A stretch of 64,000 nucleotides of DNA from Pseudovibrio exalbescens DSM 16456 (GCF_000422785.1 NZ_AUGS01000010.1:1-64000), one strand, 5' to 3'; shown: positions 8,739 to 17,750, numbered from the stretch's first letter. Made by a program: numbers and translations. Notes: generated by a model from the letters alone, not told the origin.

Positions 8739-9704
8739 ATGAAACTCTTCAAAACACTTATGGCGGCGACCGCTTTGGTTGGCCTGGGGCTTGGAGCCGC
8801 TGCGGCCCAGACCGAGATTTCGGTCGGTACTCAGGATAACGAAGCATCCTACGTCTACAAGGGCATCATGGCCGCCAAGGACAAGCTGGAAGAGGTTTCC
8901 GGTGGCGAGATGACGCTCACCGTTTTCCCAAGCGCGCAGCTTGGCGATTTCAAGACCATGACCTCCCTGATGCAAGCCGGCGAGTTGGGCGCGGTCATCA
9001 CCGGTTACCCGGACATGAGCTACATGATTCCGGAGTTGAAGCTGATCGGTGCCCCGTATGTGGTTAATAACTTCGACCATCTTCAAGAGATCCTTGACGG
9101 ACCCTTTGGCGATAAGATGGACGAGGAGTTCATGAAGCGGGGCATCAAGCAACTTGATGTGTGGTACTATGGTACGCGCCACATGACATCCAACAAGCCG
9201 ATCAACTCCATTGAAGACATGAAGGGCTTGCGTGTTCGCACGCCAAACGTCCCGTTCCTGATTGCATTTGCTGAAAACACGGGTGCATCACCTGCCCCGG
9301 TTGCTTTCCAGGAGGTTTATCTGGCCTTGCAGACCAATCAGGTTGATGCTCAGGAAAATCCACTGCCTACCATTGACGCAATGAAGTTCTACGAGGTGCA
9401 GAGCCACATCGCACTGACAGGCCATTTCGTTGCTTCTGCTGCGGTCAATCTCTCGGCCAGCCTGTGGCAAGACTTGTCCGATCAGGAAAAGGCTTGGGTG
9501 GAAGAAGCCTTCCTGGCCGGTGGTGATGTTGCGGATATGGCGACCATCAAAGCCGAGCAAGACCTTCTGGAGGACTTCAAGGATCGCGGTTTGACCATTA
9601 CCGAACCAGATCGTGTCCCATTCCAGCAGGCCATGAAGCCTTACTATGACGAACTGGAAGAACAGTTCGGCAAAGGCTCTATTGCAGCGCTGATCGGTAA
9701 ATAA
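8739..9704 (+). CDS. siaP: Sialic acid TRAP transporter, substrate-binding protein
   Basis: A periplasmic DctP-family receptor of 321 residues that captures the substrate and hands it to the membrane subunits. It has a cleavable signal peptide (MKLFKTLMAATALVGLGL, predicted cut after AAAAQ) and the family arginine motif MKGLRVRTPNVP, whose Arg binds the substrate carboxylate. GGAGG precedes the ATG. Sialic acid as substrate is inferred from its place between nanR and nanEK-nagBA. Confidence 0.88.
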   Translation: MKLFKTLMAATALVGLGLGAAAAQTEISVGTQDNEASYVYKGIMAAKDKLEEVSGGEMTLTVFPSAQLGDFKTMTSLMQAGELGAVITGYPDMSYMIPELKLIGAPYVVNNFDHLQEILDGPFGDKMDEEFMKRGIKQLDVWYYGTRHMTSNKPINSIEDMKGLRVRTPNVPFLIAFAENTGASPAPVAFQEVYLALQTNQVDAQENPLPTIDAMKFYEVQSHIALTGHFVASAAVNLSASLWQDLSDQEKAWVEEAFLAGGDVADMATIKAEQDLLEDFKDRGLTITEPDRVPFQQAMKPYYDELEEQFGKGSIAALIGK

Positions 9705-9719
9705 GATCAATAACTTGAG

Positions 9720-9748
9720 GCCGGTGCCGACGTGATAACGGTGCCGGC
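9720..9748 (+). promoter_or_regulatory. Hairpin between siaP and siaQ
   Basis: GCCGGTGCCG (9720-9729) pairs with CGGTGCCGGC (9739-9748), 10 pairs including two G-U, and only a short TTTC follows. It probably stabilises the siaP message or partly terminates it, so that the binding protein is made in excess. Confidence 0.55.
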
Positions 9749-9798
9749 TTTCATATTTCGACAACTGGTCGATCACTGAACGGATCGCGGGCGCGAAC

Positions 9799-10281
9799 AT
9801 GAATACCAGAAAACAGTACAGTTTGGAGGGCTGCGTTGCGGCCGTCCTGTTCATCATATTGATCTGCGTTGTCATGCTGCAGATCTTGGGTCGTGTTGAC
9901 TTGTTCACAGCGCCCGTCTGGACCGAAGAACTGGCCCGTTGGATTTGGGTCTGGATGGCCTTCATTGCGGTGGGGGAAGTTGAGCGTACGGATGGCCATC
10001 TGCGCATGGAGATGCTGGCAGATCTAATGGGGCCGCGGTTCAAGCTCATCCTTTATACCATTGTTGATATCATCTACCTCGCGGCGACCGCCTATCTGTG
10101 CCACATCGGCTACAAGACCATCATGCGGACCTGGTATAACGAGTCCGTCACTCTGCCGTTTACCGACGCAGCTCTTTATGCGTCTTACTTCGTCGCCTCG
10201 TTCCTCATCATGTATCGGGTTGCACAGCGGATCTACCGCCACGTGCGCGCGCTGAAATCCGCGCCGGCGGAAGGAGTGTAA
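9799..10281 (+). CDS. siaQ: Sialic acid TRAP transporter, small membrane subunit
   Basis: A 160-residue DctQ-family protein with four membrane helices. It contains the typical VWTEELARWIWVWMAFIAVGEVERTDGHLRMEML block, in which the W-T-E-E-L-A-R motif marks DctQ. It pairs with the large subunit as part of the sodium-coupled translocator. Here the subunits are separate genes, unlike the fused SiaQM of Haemophilus. It stops two bases before siaM. Confidence 0.88.
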   Translation: MNTRKQYSLEGCVAAVLFIILICVVMLQILGRVDLFTAPVWTEELARWIWVWMAFIAVGEVERTDGHLRMEMLADLMGPRFKLILYTIVDIIYLAATAYLCHIGYKTIMRTWYNESVTLPFTDAALYASYFVASFLIMYRVAQRIYRHVRALKSAPAEGV

Positions 10282-10283
10282 TC

Positions 10284-11558
10284 ATGACACTGATTGCTGT
10301 ATGCGCCATATGGTTGGTGATGGTGTTCATTGGCGTGCCCATCGGCATTGCGATGATCTTCGTGTCGCTCGGCTACTTCCTGTATTCCGGTTTTGGTATC
10401 AATTTCGCAGCGGAATTGATGGTCAACGGTCTCAATTCCTTTCCCATTCTGGCGGTGCCGTTGTTCCTTCTTGCGGCCGCCATCCTGAACAGCGCCGGGA
10501 TTACGAACCAGCTCTTTGGTTTTGCGCGGGCGCTTGTGGGGCGTATGCCGGGCGGCCTTGGTCACGTTAACGTGTTGGCCTCTCTGTTCTTTTCTGGCAT
10601 GTCCGGATCAGCCGTGGCGGATGCGGGCGGGCTCGGAAAGATGGAAATAAAGGCAATGCGTGATGCAGGATATCCGGATGATTTTTCCGGATCTGTGACG
10701 GCAGCCTCCTCCATGATCGGGCCTTTAGTTCCCCCAAGCATCACGATGGTGCTCTACGGGGTGATCTCCAACACCTCCATTGGCCAGCTTTTTCTTGGCG
10801 GTGTGGTGCCGGGGTTCTTGTGTGCCGGTACGCTGATGATCATGGTCTATGTGTTGGCGCGCAAATATGATTTTCCCAGAGATCGTCCGTATGCAGCCAA
10901 GGAAGTGGCTGGTATGTTCGTGCGGTCGTTCCCGGCGTTGCTGACACCTGCCGTGATCGTTGGTGGCATTTTCAGTGGCATGTTCTCTCCCACTGAAGCC
11001 GCAGCGGTTACTGTGGTCTATGCATTGTTGATTGACCTGTTCATCTACCGCGAGATGACATTTAAAAAGCTTTGGAACGCCATCTACGAGACGGCATCCA
11101 CATCGGCGGCCATTGCGACCATCATTGCAGGCGTGAACCTTTTGGGGTTCGTTCTGGCGCGCGAGCAAGCGCCGCAACAAATCGCCTCGCTGTTCCTAGG
11201 CTTCATCGACAGTCCGATCACGTTTCTGATTGCCATCAACCTCCTGATTTTTGTGTTGGGCGCATTTATCGAGAGTCTGGCTATCCTTCTCATCGTTGTC
11301 CCCATTCTCGTGCCGGTTTCCCTGAGCTACGGGATCGATCCGGTCCATTTCGGCATCATCACCGTGCTCAACCTCATGATTTCAACACTGACACCGCCCA
11401 TGGGCATGTCCTTGTTCGTGGTCGCCAAGGTGGGTGACATTTCCTACCACAAGCTGGCCAAGGCGATCCTGCCGTGGCTGATCCCGCCCTTTGTGGTGTT
11501 GGCCCTGGTTTGTGTGTTTCCGGTACTGGCCACCGGACTGCCGTCCTTGCTGAAGTAG
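10284..11558 (+). CDS. siaM: Sialic acid TRAP transporter, large membrane subunit
   Basis: A 424-residue DctM-family permease that forms the sodium-driven channel. Recognisable parts are NSFPILAVPLFLLAAAILNSAG, SGMSGSAVADAGGLGKMEIKAM, a PLVPPSITMVLYG loop, and LTPPMGMSLFVV near the C-terminus. GGAAGGAG precedes the ATG. It follows siaQ directly and precedes nanE by 18 bases. Confidence 0.92.
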   Translation: MTLIAVCAIWLVMVFIGVPIGIAMIFVSLGYFLYSGFGINFAAELMVNGLNSFPILAVPLFLLAAAILNSAGITNQLFGFARALVGRMPGGLGHVNVLASLFFSGMSGSAVADAGGLGKMEIKAMRDAGYPDDFSGSVTAASSMIGPLVPPSITMVLYGVISNTSIGQLFLGGVVPGFLCAGTLMIMVYVLARKYDFPRDRPYAAKEVAGMFVRSFPALLTPAVIVGGIFSGMFSPTEAAAVTVVYALLIDLFIYREMTFKKLWNAIYETASTSAAIATIIAGVNLLGFVLAREQAPQQIASLFLGFIDSPITFLIAINLLIFVLGAFIESLAILLIVVPILVPVSLSYGIDPVHFGIITVLNLMISTLTPPMGMSLFVVAKVGDISYHKLAKAILPWLIPPFVVLALVCVFPVLATGLPSLLK

Positions 11559-11576
11559 GAAAGGAGCAGGAGCAAG

Positions 11577-12251
11577 ATGCTGGATCAATTGAAAGGGGGG
11601 CTGGTGGTTTCCTGCCAGCCCGTGGATGGCGGTCCAATGGATACGCCAGAGATAATCGCCGCAATGGCGCAGGCAGCTGAAATTGGCGGGGCGGACGGGG
11701 TGCGTATTGAGGGCTTTGAAAACGTTGCTGCTGTGCGCAGCAAGGTTCGTTTGCCTCTCATCGGGATCGTCAAGCGAGACCTTGAAAACACACCGGTACG
11801 AATAACGCCTTTTGTTGAAGATGCCCGCGCGCTCATGGCCGCTGGCGCAGACATTGTTGCGGTAGATGCAAGTGATCGTTGGAGACCTGATGCCTTTGAA
11901 GATGTCGTCGCAGCTGTAAAGCAGGAAGGGCGCCTTGTGATGGCCGATTGTGCCACCTTTTCTGACGCACAGCGTGTCCTCGCGCGTGGCGCCGATATCA
12001 TCGGGACGACGCTGTCAGGCTATACGGAAGAGACGTTTTCTCGCAGTAAGGCCCCAGATCTGGAACTGGTGCGTGCCTGCAAAACGCTGGACTGCTTCGT
12101 CATGGCGGAGGGGCGCTACAATACGCCGGATCTTGCAGCGCAGGCCCTTGCTGCCGGTGCGGACTGTGTCACGGTTGGTTCCGCGCTGACCCGCCTGGAG
12201 CACATGGTGAACTGGTTTGCAGCACCTTTGAAAGCAGCGGGAGAGCGATGA
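11577..12251 (+). CDS. nanE: N-acetylmannosamine-6-phosphate 2-epimerase
   Basis: NanE converts ManNAc-6-phosphate to GlcNAc-6-phosphate. The 224-residue TIM barrel has the family starts LKGGLVVSCQPVDGGPMD and GADGVRIEG, then IGIVKRDLENTPVRITP with the catalytic lysine, DIVAVDASDRWRP, MADCATF, IIGTTLSGYT and VMAEGRYNTPDLA. The stop overlaps the nanK start by four bases (ATGA), so kinase and epimerase are translationally coupled. Confidence 0.93.
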   Translation: MLDQLKGGLVVSCQPVDGGPMDTPEIIAAMAQAAEIGGADGVRIEGFENVAAVRSKVRLPLIGIVKRDLENTPVRITPFVEDARALMAAGADIVAVDASDRWRPDAFEDVVAAVKQEGRLVMADCATFSDAQRVLARGADIIGTTLSGYTEETFSRSKAPDLELVRACKTLDCFVMAEGRYNTPDLAAQALAAGADCVTVGSALTRLEHMVNWFAAPLKAAGER

Positions 12252-13141
12252 TGGCCTCACTATCGGGTGTTGCGGTAGACCTTGGCGGTACCAAACTTGC
12301 TGCGGCGCGGTTCATAAACGACACGCTCGTTGAGCGCCTGCAGGTGCCAACCCCCAGAGATGGCGGCCTTGAGGCAAAGCTGGAGTGTCTGACCGAACTG
12401 GTCACCGCGCTTAAGCTTACTGCTGTTGATGCTTTCGGCGTAGCTGTGGCAGGGCGGGTTGACGGGCAAGGCAATTGGCATTCGGTCAATCACAAGACGC
12501 TCACAGGCGTTACCTCCGTGCCCTTGAAAGACATGCTGTTGGACCGTGTCGGATGCCCGGCCGTGATCATGAATGATGCGCAGGCCGCAGCTTTGGGCGA
12601 AGCGCGATTTGGCGCGGGCAAGGGAGCCGACCCTTGCGGGTTCATAACCGTGTCCACCGGTGTCGGCGGTGGGTTCGTGTTTGGCGGTAACATGCTTGAG
12701 GCGCCAAGTGGCTTGCCGGGGCACATCGGGTTCACGCGAAACAGCTACGCCTCGCGGTTTTGCGGCAGCGGACGGTTTGGTACGCTGGAAAGCGTTGCCT
12801 CGGGCACGGCCATTGCTCGCATTGCCAAGGATCTGGGTCGCGATATCGACAGTGCCGTTGATGTATTTCGCGCATGGAATGCGGGCGAGGGATGGGCGAA
12901 AACCATTGTTGAAACCTCTGCTTGCGCCGTGGCGGAGGCTTGTTGTGACCTAAGAGCGTTGCTGGGACTGGAACGCATTGTAATTGGGGGCAGTGTTGGT
13001 TTGGCCTCCGGTTATCTTGACCAAGTCGCAACCGCGATTGCTGGAGAACCGGAATTGTTTCAGGTCGAGGTCAGTCATGCCATACTCGGCCATGATGCCG
13101 GTTTGTACGGCGCTTTGAGCCACGCCAAGCGGGAGAGTTGA
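12248..13141 (+). CDS. nanK: N-acetylmannosamine kinase (ROK family) with degenerate zinc site
   Basis: NanK phosphorylates ManNAc to ManNAc-6-phosphate. The 297-residue ROK protein has the N-terminal phosphate loop VDLGGTKLAAARF and STGVGGGFVFGG. The ROK zinc site, normally H(n)CxCGxxGCxE, reads FCGSGRFGTLES here: one cysteine remains and the other two positions are Ser and Thr. The zinc ion may therefore be absent. ManNAc as substrate is inferred from overlap with nanE. Two ATG codons (12248, 12251) are possible. Confidence 0.87.
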   Translation: MMASLSGVAVDLGGTKLAAARFINDTLVERLQVPTPRDGGLEAKLECLTELVTALKLTAVDAFGVAVAGRVDGQGNWHSVNHKTLTGVTSVPLKDMLLDRVGCPAVIMNDAQAAALGEARFGAGKGADPCGFITVSTGVGGGFVFGGNMLEAPSGLPGHIGFTRNSYASRFCGSGRFGTLESVASGTAIARIAKDLGRDIDSAVDVFRAWNAGEGWAKTIVETSACAVAEACCDLRALLGLERIVIGGSVGLASGYLDQVATAIAGEPELFQVEVSHAILGHDAGLYGALSHAKRES

Positions 13142-13145
13142 TCCA

Positions 13146-13928
13146 ATGAAAATCCTAATTCACGATACCGCGGAAGCTGCTGAAAAGGACACTGCCCGAA
13201 GATTGGCGCAGGCGGTCAACAAGAAGCCCGATAGCGTTCTTGGTCTTGCCACCGGTGGCACCATGACCCGTGTCTATGAAGAACTTGTTGCGCTCTACAA
13301 TCAAAAGAGAGTGTCGTTTTCCGAAGCGACAACCTTCAATCTAGACGAATATATCGGCCTGCCGGCGGAGCATCCTTGTTCGTATCACACCTATATGCGC
13401 GAAGCGCTGTTCAAGCATATTGATATACCGGAAGCAGCCACACATCTACCGGACGGCATGGCGAGCCATCCAGATCAGGCTGCTGCCGACTATGAGGCGG
13501 CGATTCATGCCGCAGGCGGCATTGATTTGCAGCTTCTGGGAATCGGCCACAATGGTCATATCGGCTTCAACGAGCCCTCTTCAAGCTTGCAATCCCGGAC
13601 GCGGGTCAAAACCTTGACTGAAGATACGCGCCGGGCAAACCAGCGCTATTTCGCAAGCTTTGACGAGACACCCATCTACGCCATTACCATGGGCATTGCT
13701 ACGATCATGGATGCGCGTGAATGCCTGCTGTTGGCGACGGGCGCAGGGAAAGCTGATGCTGTCGCGGCGATGATCGAAGGGCCAATGAGTGCCAATTGTC
13801 CGGCCTCAGCCCTGCAGATGCATCAAACGGCGACCATACTATTGGATTCTGAGGCGGCGAGCCGTCTGGCGAACCGTGCCTACTATGAGTATGTCCACCC
13901 AAAGGGAGATGACAGTGTCCAGCTCTGA
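13146..13928 (+). CDS. nagB: Glucosamine-6-phosphate deaminase
   Basis: NagB turns glucosamine-6-phosphate into fructose-6-phosphate and ammonia. The 260-residue protein has LGLATGGTMTRVYEEL, FNLDEYIGLPAEHPCSYHTYM and LLGIGHNGHIGFNEPSSS, which hold the catalytic Asp, His and Glu residues of the family, and a typical C-terminal SALQMHQTATILLDSEA. It starts four bases after nanK and overlaps the nagA start region. Confidence 0.95.
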   Translation: MKILIHDTAEAAEKDTARRLAQAVNKKPDSVLGLATGGTMTRVYEELVALYNQKRVSFSEATTFNLDEYIGLPAEHPCSYHTYMREALFKHIDIPEAATHLPDGMASHPDQAAADYEAAIHAAGGIDLQLLGIGHNGHIGFNEPSSSLQSRTRVKTLTEDTRRANQRYFASFDETPIYAITMGIATIMDARECLLLATGAGKADAVAAMIEGPMSANCPASALQMHQTATILLDSEAASRLANRAYYEYVHPKGDDSVQL

Positions 13929-15081
13929 TAAGAAAACGGGCGTTCAACGTCTGCATGCGGAACGGCTCATCGATGGCACGGGTCAGCCGGGACGTGCCAA
14001 TATGGTCGTGGAGGTGGACGGGGATCGGATTGCGGCTGTTTATCCTGCTGCGGCCGCCCCTGCCAACATCAAGTTTGATGCCCATGCCGAAATTCTGACG
14101 CCGGGTTTCATTGATATTCAGATCAATGGGGCGCTGGACATTCAGTTCAATGATCAGCCGGATGTAAAAGCGGTAAGAGCCATTTCAGATGGAGCCCGCG
14201 CCGGTGGTACCGCCTATACCTTGCCAACGTTCATCACCGCGCCGGGACAGGATTTTGTCAAGGCCATGAGGGCCGTGGAAGAGGCCATTGAGCAGCATGT
14301 GCCGGGTATTTTAGGCATGCATCTTGAAGGACCGTTTCTCTCAAAGGAGCGATCCGGTATTCATCCCAAAGGGTGCGTACGCGGGTTGAACCCTGAAGAT
14401 ATGGCGCAGTTGACACAGGCGACGACTGGTATTCGCTTGATCACGCTGGCTCCCGAAGAACAGACCCCAGGCACTGTAAAGACTTTGGTGGAGAGCGGGG
14501 CAGTTGTGTTTGCTGGGCACACTCAAGCCACGTACGAACAGGTGCAGGCGGCGATGGCCGAAGGGCTCAGTGGTATGACACACCTGTTCAATGCCATGTC
14601 CCAAATCACCGGGCGTGCACCTGGTGTCGTGGGCGCCGCACTCGCCGAGTCTGCTGCTTATGCAGGCATTATCGCGGATGGTTATCACGTGCATCCTGCC
14701 AATCTCCTGTTGGCGGCAAAGTGTAAGCCGGATCATCTGTGCCTGGTGACGGATGCCATGTTGACCCTTGCGGGCACGCGCCGTTCCTTCGACCTTTATG
14801 GCAAGGAAATTTTTCTGGCTGAAGGTCGCTTGACGGATGCTAGCGGCACCCTCGCCGGCGCCCATCTTGCGATGGATGATGCCGTTTGCCTGATGCAAGG
14901 CTTCACCCACTTGCCCTTGGAAGCAATCGTTAAAATGGCAACGCACAACCCAGCAAGTGCCCTCGGACTGGCTGATGATCTCGGCCTCATCAAGCCGGGG
15001 TACCGCGCCGGATTGACCTTCCTGGATACCGCCTTGGATGCAGTATCGGTGATGTGTGATGGGGAACTCTACGCGCTTTGA
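13915..15081 (+). CDS. nagA: N-acetylglucosamine-6-phosphate deacetylase
   Basis: NagA removes the acetyl group from GlcNAc-6-phosphate, feeding NagB. It is an amidohydrolase-fold metalloenzyme, 388 residues from the GTG at 13915. Metal and catalytic motifs are HLEGPFLSKERSGIHPKG, FAGHTQATYEQ, THLFNAMSQ and CLVTDAM (catalytic Asp). The start is uncertain: an in-frame ATG at 13909 directly abuts the AGGGAG ribosome site, whereas the GTG is six bases from it, so I prefer the GTG. It overlaps nagB by 14 bases and is the last gene of the nan operon. Confidence 0.92.
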   Translation: MSSSDKKTGVQRLHAERLIDGTGQPGRANMVVEVDGDRIAAVYPAAAAPANIKFDAHAEILTPGFIDIQINGALDIQFNDQPDVKAVRAISDGARAGGTAYTLPTFITAPGQDFVKAMRAVEEAIEQHVPGILGMHLEGPFLSKERSGIHPKGCVRGLNPEDMAQLTQATTGIRLITLAPEEQTPGTVKTLVESGAVVFAGHTQATYEQVQAAMAEGLSGMTHLFNAMSQITGRAPGVVGAALAESAAYAGIIADGYHVHPANLLLAAKCKPDHLCLVTDAMLTLAGTRRSFDLYGKEIFLAEGRLTDASGTLAGAHLAMDDAVCLMQGFTHLPLEAIVKMATHNPASALGLADDLGLIKPGYRAGLTFLDTALDAVSVMCDGELYAL

Positions 15082-15087
15082 GATGAG

Positions 15088-15113
15088 CCAACAGGAGAGC
15101 CCTCTCCTGTTGG
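15088..15113. terminator. Hairpin between the convergent nagA and haem monooxygenase genes
   Basis: An 11-bp perfect stem (CCAACAGGAGA / TCTCCTGTTGG) around GCCC lies between the two convergent stop codons, seven bases after nagA. The T content downstream is low on both sides (ACTTTG), so it may terminate either way but weakly. Confidence 0.6.
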
Positions 15114-15127
15114 ACTTTGCTGAGAAA

Positions 15128-15442
15128 CTAGCGTTTCTCGGTCAGGATGATTTCGAAACCTTCGAAATGCGGTCCTTCCAGATACATGTGTTTGCGCTCG
15201 CCTGCGCCTTTGTGGGCATTGCGGAAAGCTTCTGAACGTGTCCAATTAATGAAGTGTTGCTCGCTTTCCCACAAGGTATGCGAGGCATAGAGGGTGTGGT
15301 CGTCGAACTTCGCGCCCTTGAGCATGTGAAACTCAAGATATCCCGGCACCTCTGCCAAGTGGCGTTCCCGGTTTTTCCAGGTTGTCTCGAATTCTTCTTC
15401 CGCTCCGTGGACGACTTTGAAGCGGTTCAGTGCAATATACAT
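15128..15442 (-). CDS. hmuQ: Haem-degrading monooxygenase, IsdG/HmuQ type
   Basis: A 104-residue antibiotic-biosynthesis-monooxygenase fold protein. The three catalytic residues of IsdG-type haem oxygenases (Asn7, Trp67, His77 in IsdG) appear here as Asn6, Trp67 and His77, in ALNRF and NWTRSEAFRNAH. That and the adjacent hmuTUV operon point to haem cleavage with iron release in the cytoplasm, as for HmuQ/BhuQ of rhizobia and Brucella. The start at 15442 gives MYIALNRFKVVHG as in relatives; the longer frame to 15484 is not expected. Divergent from hmuT. Confidence 0.88.
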   Translation of the reverse strand: MYIALNRFKVVHGAEEEFETTWKNRERHLAEVPGYLEFHMLKGAKFDDHTLYASHTLWESEQHFINWTRSEAFRNAHKGAGERKHMYLEGPHFEGFEIILTEKR

Positions 15443-15622
15443 CGTCGATAGTCCTGCTGTGCGAAGTTGCGAAGCCCTCCTCACAAGAGGGAGGGGCCTC
15501 GATTTTCGTGCGCTTTGGGTGCACGTGATCCCTTAGAAACCTGTCCGATGGTGGGCGTTTTGCCACCGATTTGCCCGTAGAATCACGGAGCAAAACAAAG
15601 ACGTTGATTTCCTATAAAAACA

Positions 15623-15637
15623 TGAGTATTTAAGTCA
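15623..15637. promoter_or_regulatory. Candidate RirA iron-responsive box
   Basis: TGAGTATTTAAGTCA fits the TGA-N9-TCA pattern of the iron-responsive operator bound by RirA in Rhizobiales. It lies between the divergent haem monooxygenase and hmuT. The consensus is short, so the call depends on the iron context. Confidence 0.45.
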
Positions 15638-15647
15638 AGAAAATACT

Positions 15648-15662
15648 TGCGAGTCACTCGCA
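15648..15662. promoter_or_regulatory. Candidate Fur-like palindrome
   Basis: TGCGAGTCACTCGCA is a perfect 7-1-7 palindrome, two bases from the TGCGAATCATTCGCA type of Fur box seen upstream of haem-uptake genes. It lies 73 bases before the hmuT start and 10 bases after the RirA-like box. Confidence 0.55.
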
Positions 15663-15735
15663 GGTCGTCGCTCAGGTGCGAATTGAGGCTTCTCAACTCA
15701 ACCCCAAGCTGGAAACAGATTGTGTGGATGAACTC

Positions 15736-16632
15736 ATGGACCTAACGACAACCTGCTCCCGTTTCACGAAATCCGTTTGTTTTGGTTTGGCGGCCGCCCT
15801 TGGCCTACTTGCGCTTCCTCAGGCTTCATTCACCGCGCAGGCGCAAGAAGGATCGAGGGTGGTCGCTGTCGGATCATCGGCAACGGAAATCGTATATGCG
15901 CTGGGGCAGCAACATCGATTGGTTGCCGTTGATACCACGAGCACCTATCCCGAGGCTGCCACCGAGCTTCCCGACGTTGGATACATGCGGGCGCTCAGTG
16001 CAGAAGGGCTGTTGTCGGTGGAGCCGGATCTGGTCCTGATGATGGAAGGGTCGGGACCCGCAGCCACGCTGGATGTACTCAAGGCCTCATCAGTTCCATT
16101 GGTTGCTGTCCCTGAAGGCTTCACCAAGCAAGCTGTGCTTGAAAAGATTGAGGTCATCGGTGAGGCGTTGAATGTTCCGGACAAAGCCAAGGCCTTGAGT
16201 GAAACCGTGGCGGCGGATCTGGACGCCGCAATAGCTGAAGCTGCTGATACATCCACGAGGCCGCGTGTCATGTTCGTTCTCTCCATATCAGGAGATCGCC
16301 TCACGGTATCTGGAACCAATACGGCGGCGGACGCAATTATAGAGTTGGCCGGAGGCGTCAATGCCATGGACAGCTTTGAAGGCTATAAGCCGGTGGTCAC
16401 CGAGGCTCTGCTATCTGCGCGGCCCGATGTGGTCCTGATGATGACGCGTCATGGCGCAGAGGATATGAAGGACGCGATGAACCGTGTGCCTGCTCTGGAT
16501 CAGACCCCTGCCGGTCAAAACGAAGCCTATATCGCGATGAAGGGCTCGTATTTGCTGGGATTTGGACCGCGCACTGCGGATGCAATCCGCGAGCTGTCAA
16601 GTAAACTCAAGAAGCTAACTCCGGAAGGCTGA
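15736..16632 (+). CDS. hmuT: Haem ABC transporter, periplasmic haem-binding protein
   Basis: HmuT accepts haem from an outer-membrane receptor and delivers it to HmuUV. The 298-residue protein has a long signal peptide with the hydrophobic core VCFGLAAALGLLALP and a cut near AQAQ. The family start VVAVGSSATEIVYALG follows, then TYPEAATELPDVGYMRALSAEGLLSVEPDLVL, which carries the haem-ligating Tyr of HmuT, and LLGFGPRTADAI near the end. The ATG at 15736 is preferred to an in-frame GTG at 15676, which would put 20 polar residues before the signal. First gene of hmuTUV. Confidence 0.9.
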   Translation: MDLTTTCSRFTKSVCFGLAAALGLLALPQASFTAQAQEGSRVVAVGSSATEIVYALGQQHRLVAVDTTSTYPEAATELPDVGYMRALSAEGLLSVEPDLVLMMEGSGPAATLDVLKASSVPLVAVPEGFTKQAVLEKIEVIGEALNVPDKAKALSETVAADLDAAIAEAADTSTRPRVMFVLSISGDRLTVSGTNTAADAIIELAGGVNAMDSFEGYKPVVTEALLSARPDVVLMMTRHGAEDMKDAMNRVPALDQTPAGQNEAYIAMKGSYLLGFGPRTADAIRELSSKLKKLTPEG

Positions 16633-16638
16633 GCGGAA

Positions 16639-17739
16639 ATGGCGGCAATCTCAGAGTATCAGGAACGCCGTTCAGAACCTTCAGGCTGTGCTGCAAGATC
16701 CCGTCAGTTCTGGCGAACCTATTGTTTGCCTGTCCTGTTTGTTTTGTGCGGATGTGTTTTGTTGGCATCCATGGCGAGCGGCCCAACTTCGGTGAGTTTT
16801 ACAAGTTTGGGCAGATGGTTTGCCTCGTTATTTGGCGGTGAAGCACTTTCCCTTCGCGATCATGTTGTTTTGTTTGACATTCGGATGCCGCGAACGCTGC
16901 TCGGGGCTTTGATTGGTGCGGCCCTCGGGGTGTCTGGTGCCATGATGCAGGGGCTGTTTCGCAACCCGCTGGCTGATCCGGGATTGATTGGCGTTTCCGC
17001 AGGATCCAGCCTTGCGGCTGTTGCAGCCATCGTTTTGGCCGGGTATCTGCCAGCGGCTATCGCTTCACTTGTCGGAACTTACCTCTTGCCGCTTTCAGCA
17101 TTTGCAGGCGGTCTGGTTACCACGTTGATCCTTTACAAGGTTTCGACACGCGGTGGAGAAACCTCCATAGCCACGATGCTTTTGGCCGGGATTGCTCTTG
17201 GCGCGCTAACGGGGGCCGTAACGGGCCTTTTGATATTCAAGAGCGATGACAGCCAACTGCGTGACTTCACGTTTTGGAGTATGGGCAGTCTGGGCGCGGC
17301 GACCTGGCAACGCGTCTGGTCCATTTTGCCCTTTATCCTCGCGCTGCTCGTTGCCATGCCATTTCTCAGCCGGGGGCTGAACGCGCTGCTGCTCGGGGAA
17401 GCGGAAGCTTTTCACATGGGCTATGATACTCAAAAGCTTAAACGAATTTTAATTGTGGTGGTTGCGGCAGCTACAGGCGCCGCCGTGTCGGCTGCCGGGG
17501 CCATCGGTTTTGTGGGCATTGTTGTCCCCCACTTGTTGCGCCTTTTGATCGGGCCTGATCATCGCCTCTTGTTGCCCGGCTGCGCACTTTTGGGCGCCTC
17601 GCTTCTGGTCGCGGCGGACATGGTCAGTCGCAGCATTGTCGCGCCGGCTGAACTGCCGATTGGCATCATCATGGCTGTAATTGGCGCACCTGTATTTCTG
17701 TCGATCCTTCTTGGGCGACGGTCTTTGATCAGCTTGTGA
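16639..17739 (+). CDS. hmuU: Haem ABC transporter, permease
   Basis: A FecCD-family inner-membrane permease of 366 residues, with about ten membrane helices. Family blocks include DIRMPRTLLGALIGAALGVSGAMMQGLFRNPLADPGLIG, LLGEAEAFHMG, which contacts the ATPase, and GFVGIVVPHLLRLLIGPDHR. It begins six bases after hmuT and its stop overlaps the segment carrying the hmuV ribosome site. Confidence 0.93.
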   Translation: MAAISEYQERRSEPSGCAARSRQFWRTYCLPVLFVLCGCVLLASMASGPTSVSFTSLGRWFASLFGGEALSLRDHVVLFDIRMPRTLLGALIGAALGVSGAMMQGLFRNPLADPGLIGVSAGSSLAAVAAIVLAGYLPAAIASLVGTYLLPLSAFAGGLVTTLILYKVSTRGGETSIATMLLAGIALGALTGAVTGLLIFKSDDSQLRDFTFWSMGSLGAATWQRVWSILPFILALLVAMPFLSRGLNALLLGEAEAFHMGYDTQKLKRILIVVVAAATGAAVSAAGAIGFVGIVVPHLLRLLIGPDHRLLLPGCALLGASLLVAADMVSRSIVAPAELPIGIIMAVIGAPVFLSILLGRRSLISL

Positions 17740-17750
17740 GGAGAAGCAAA

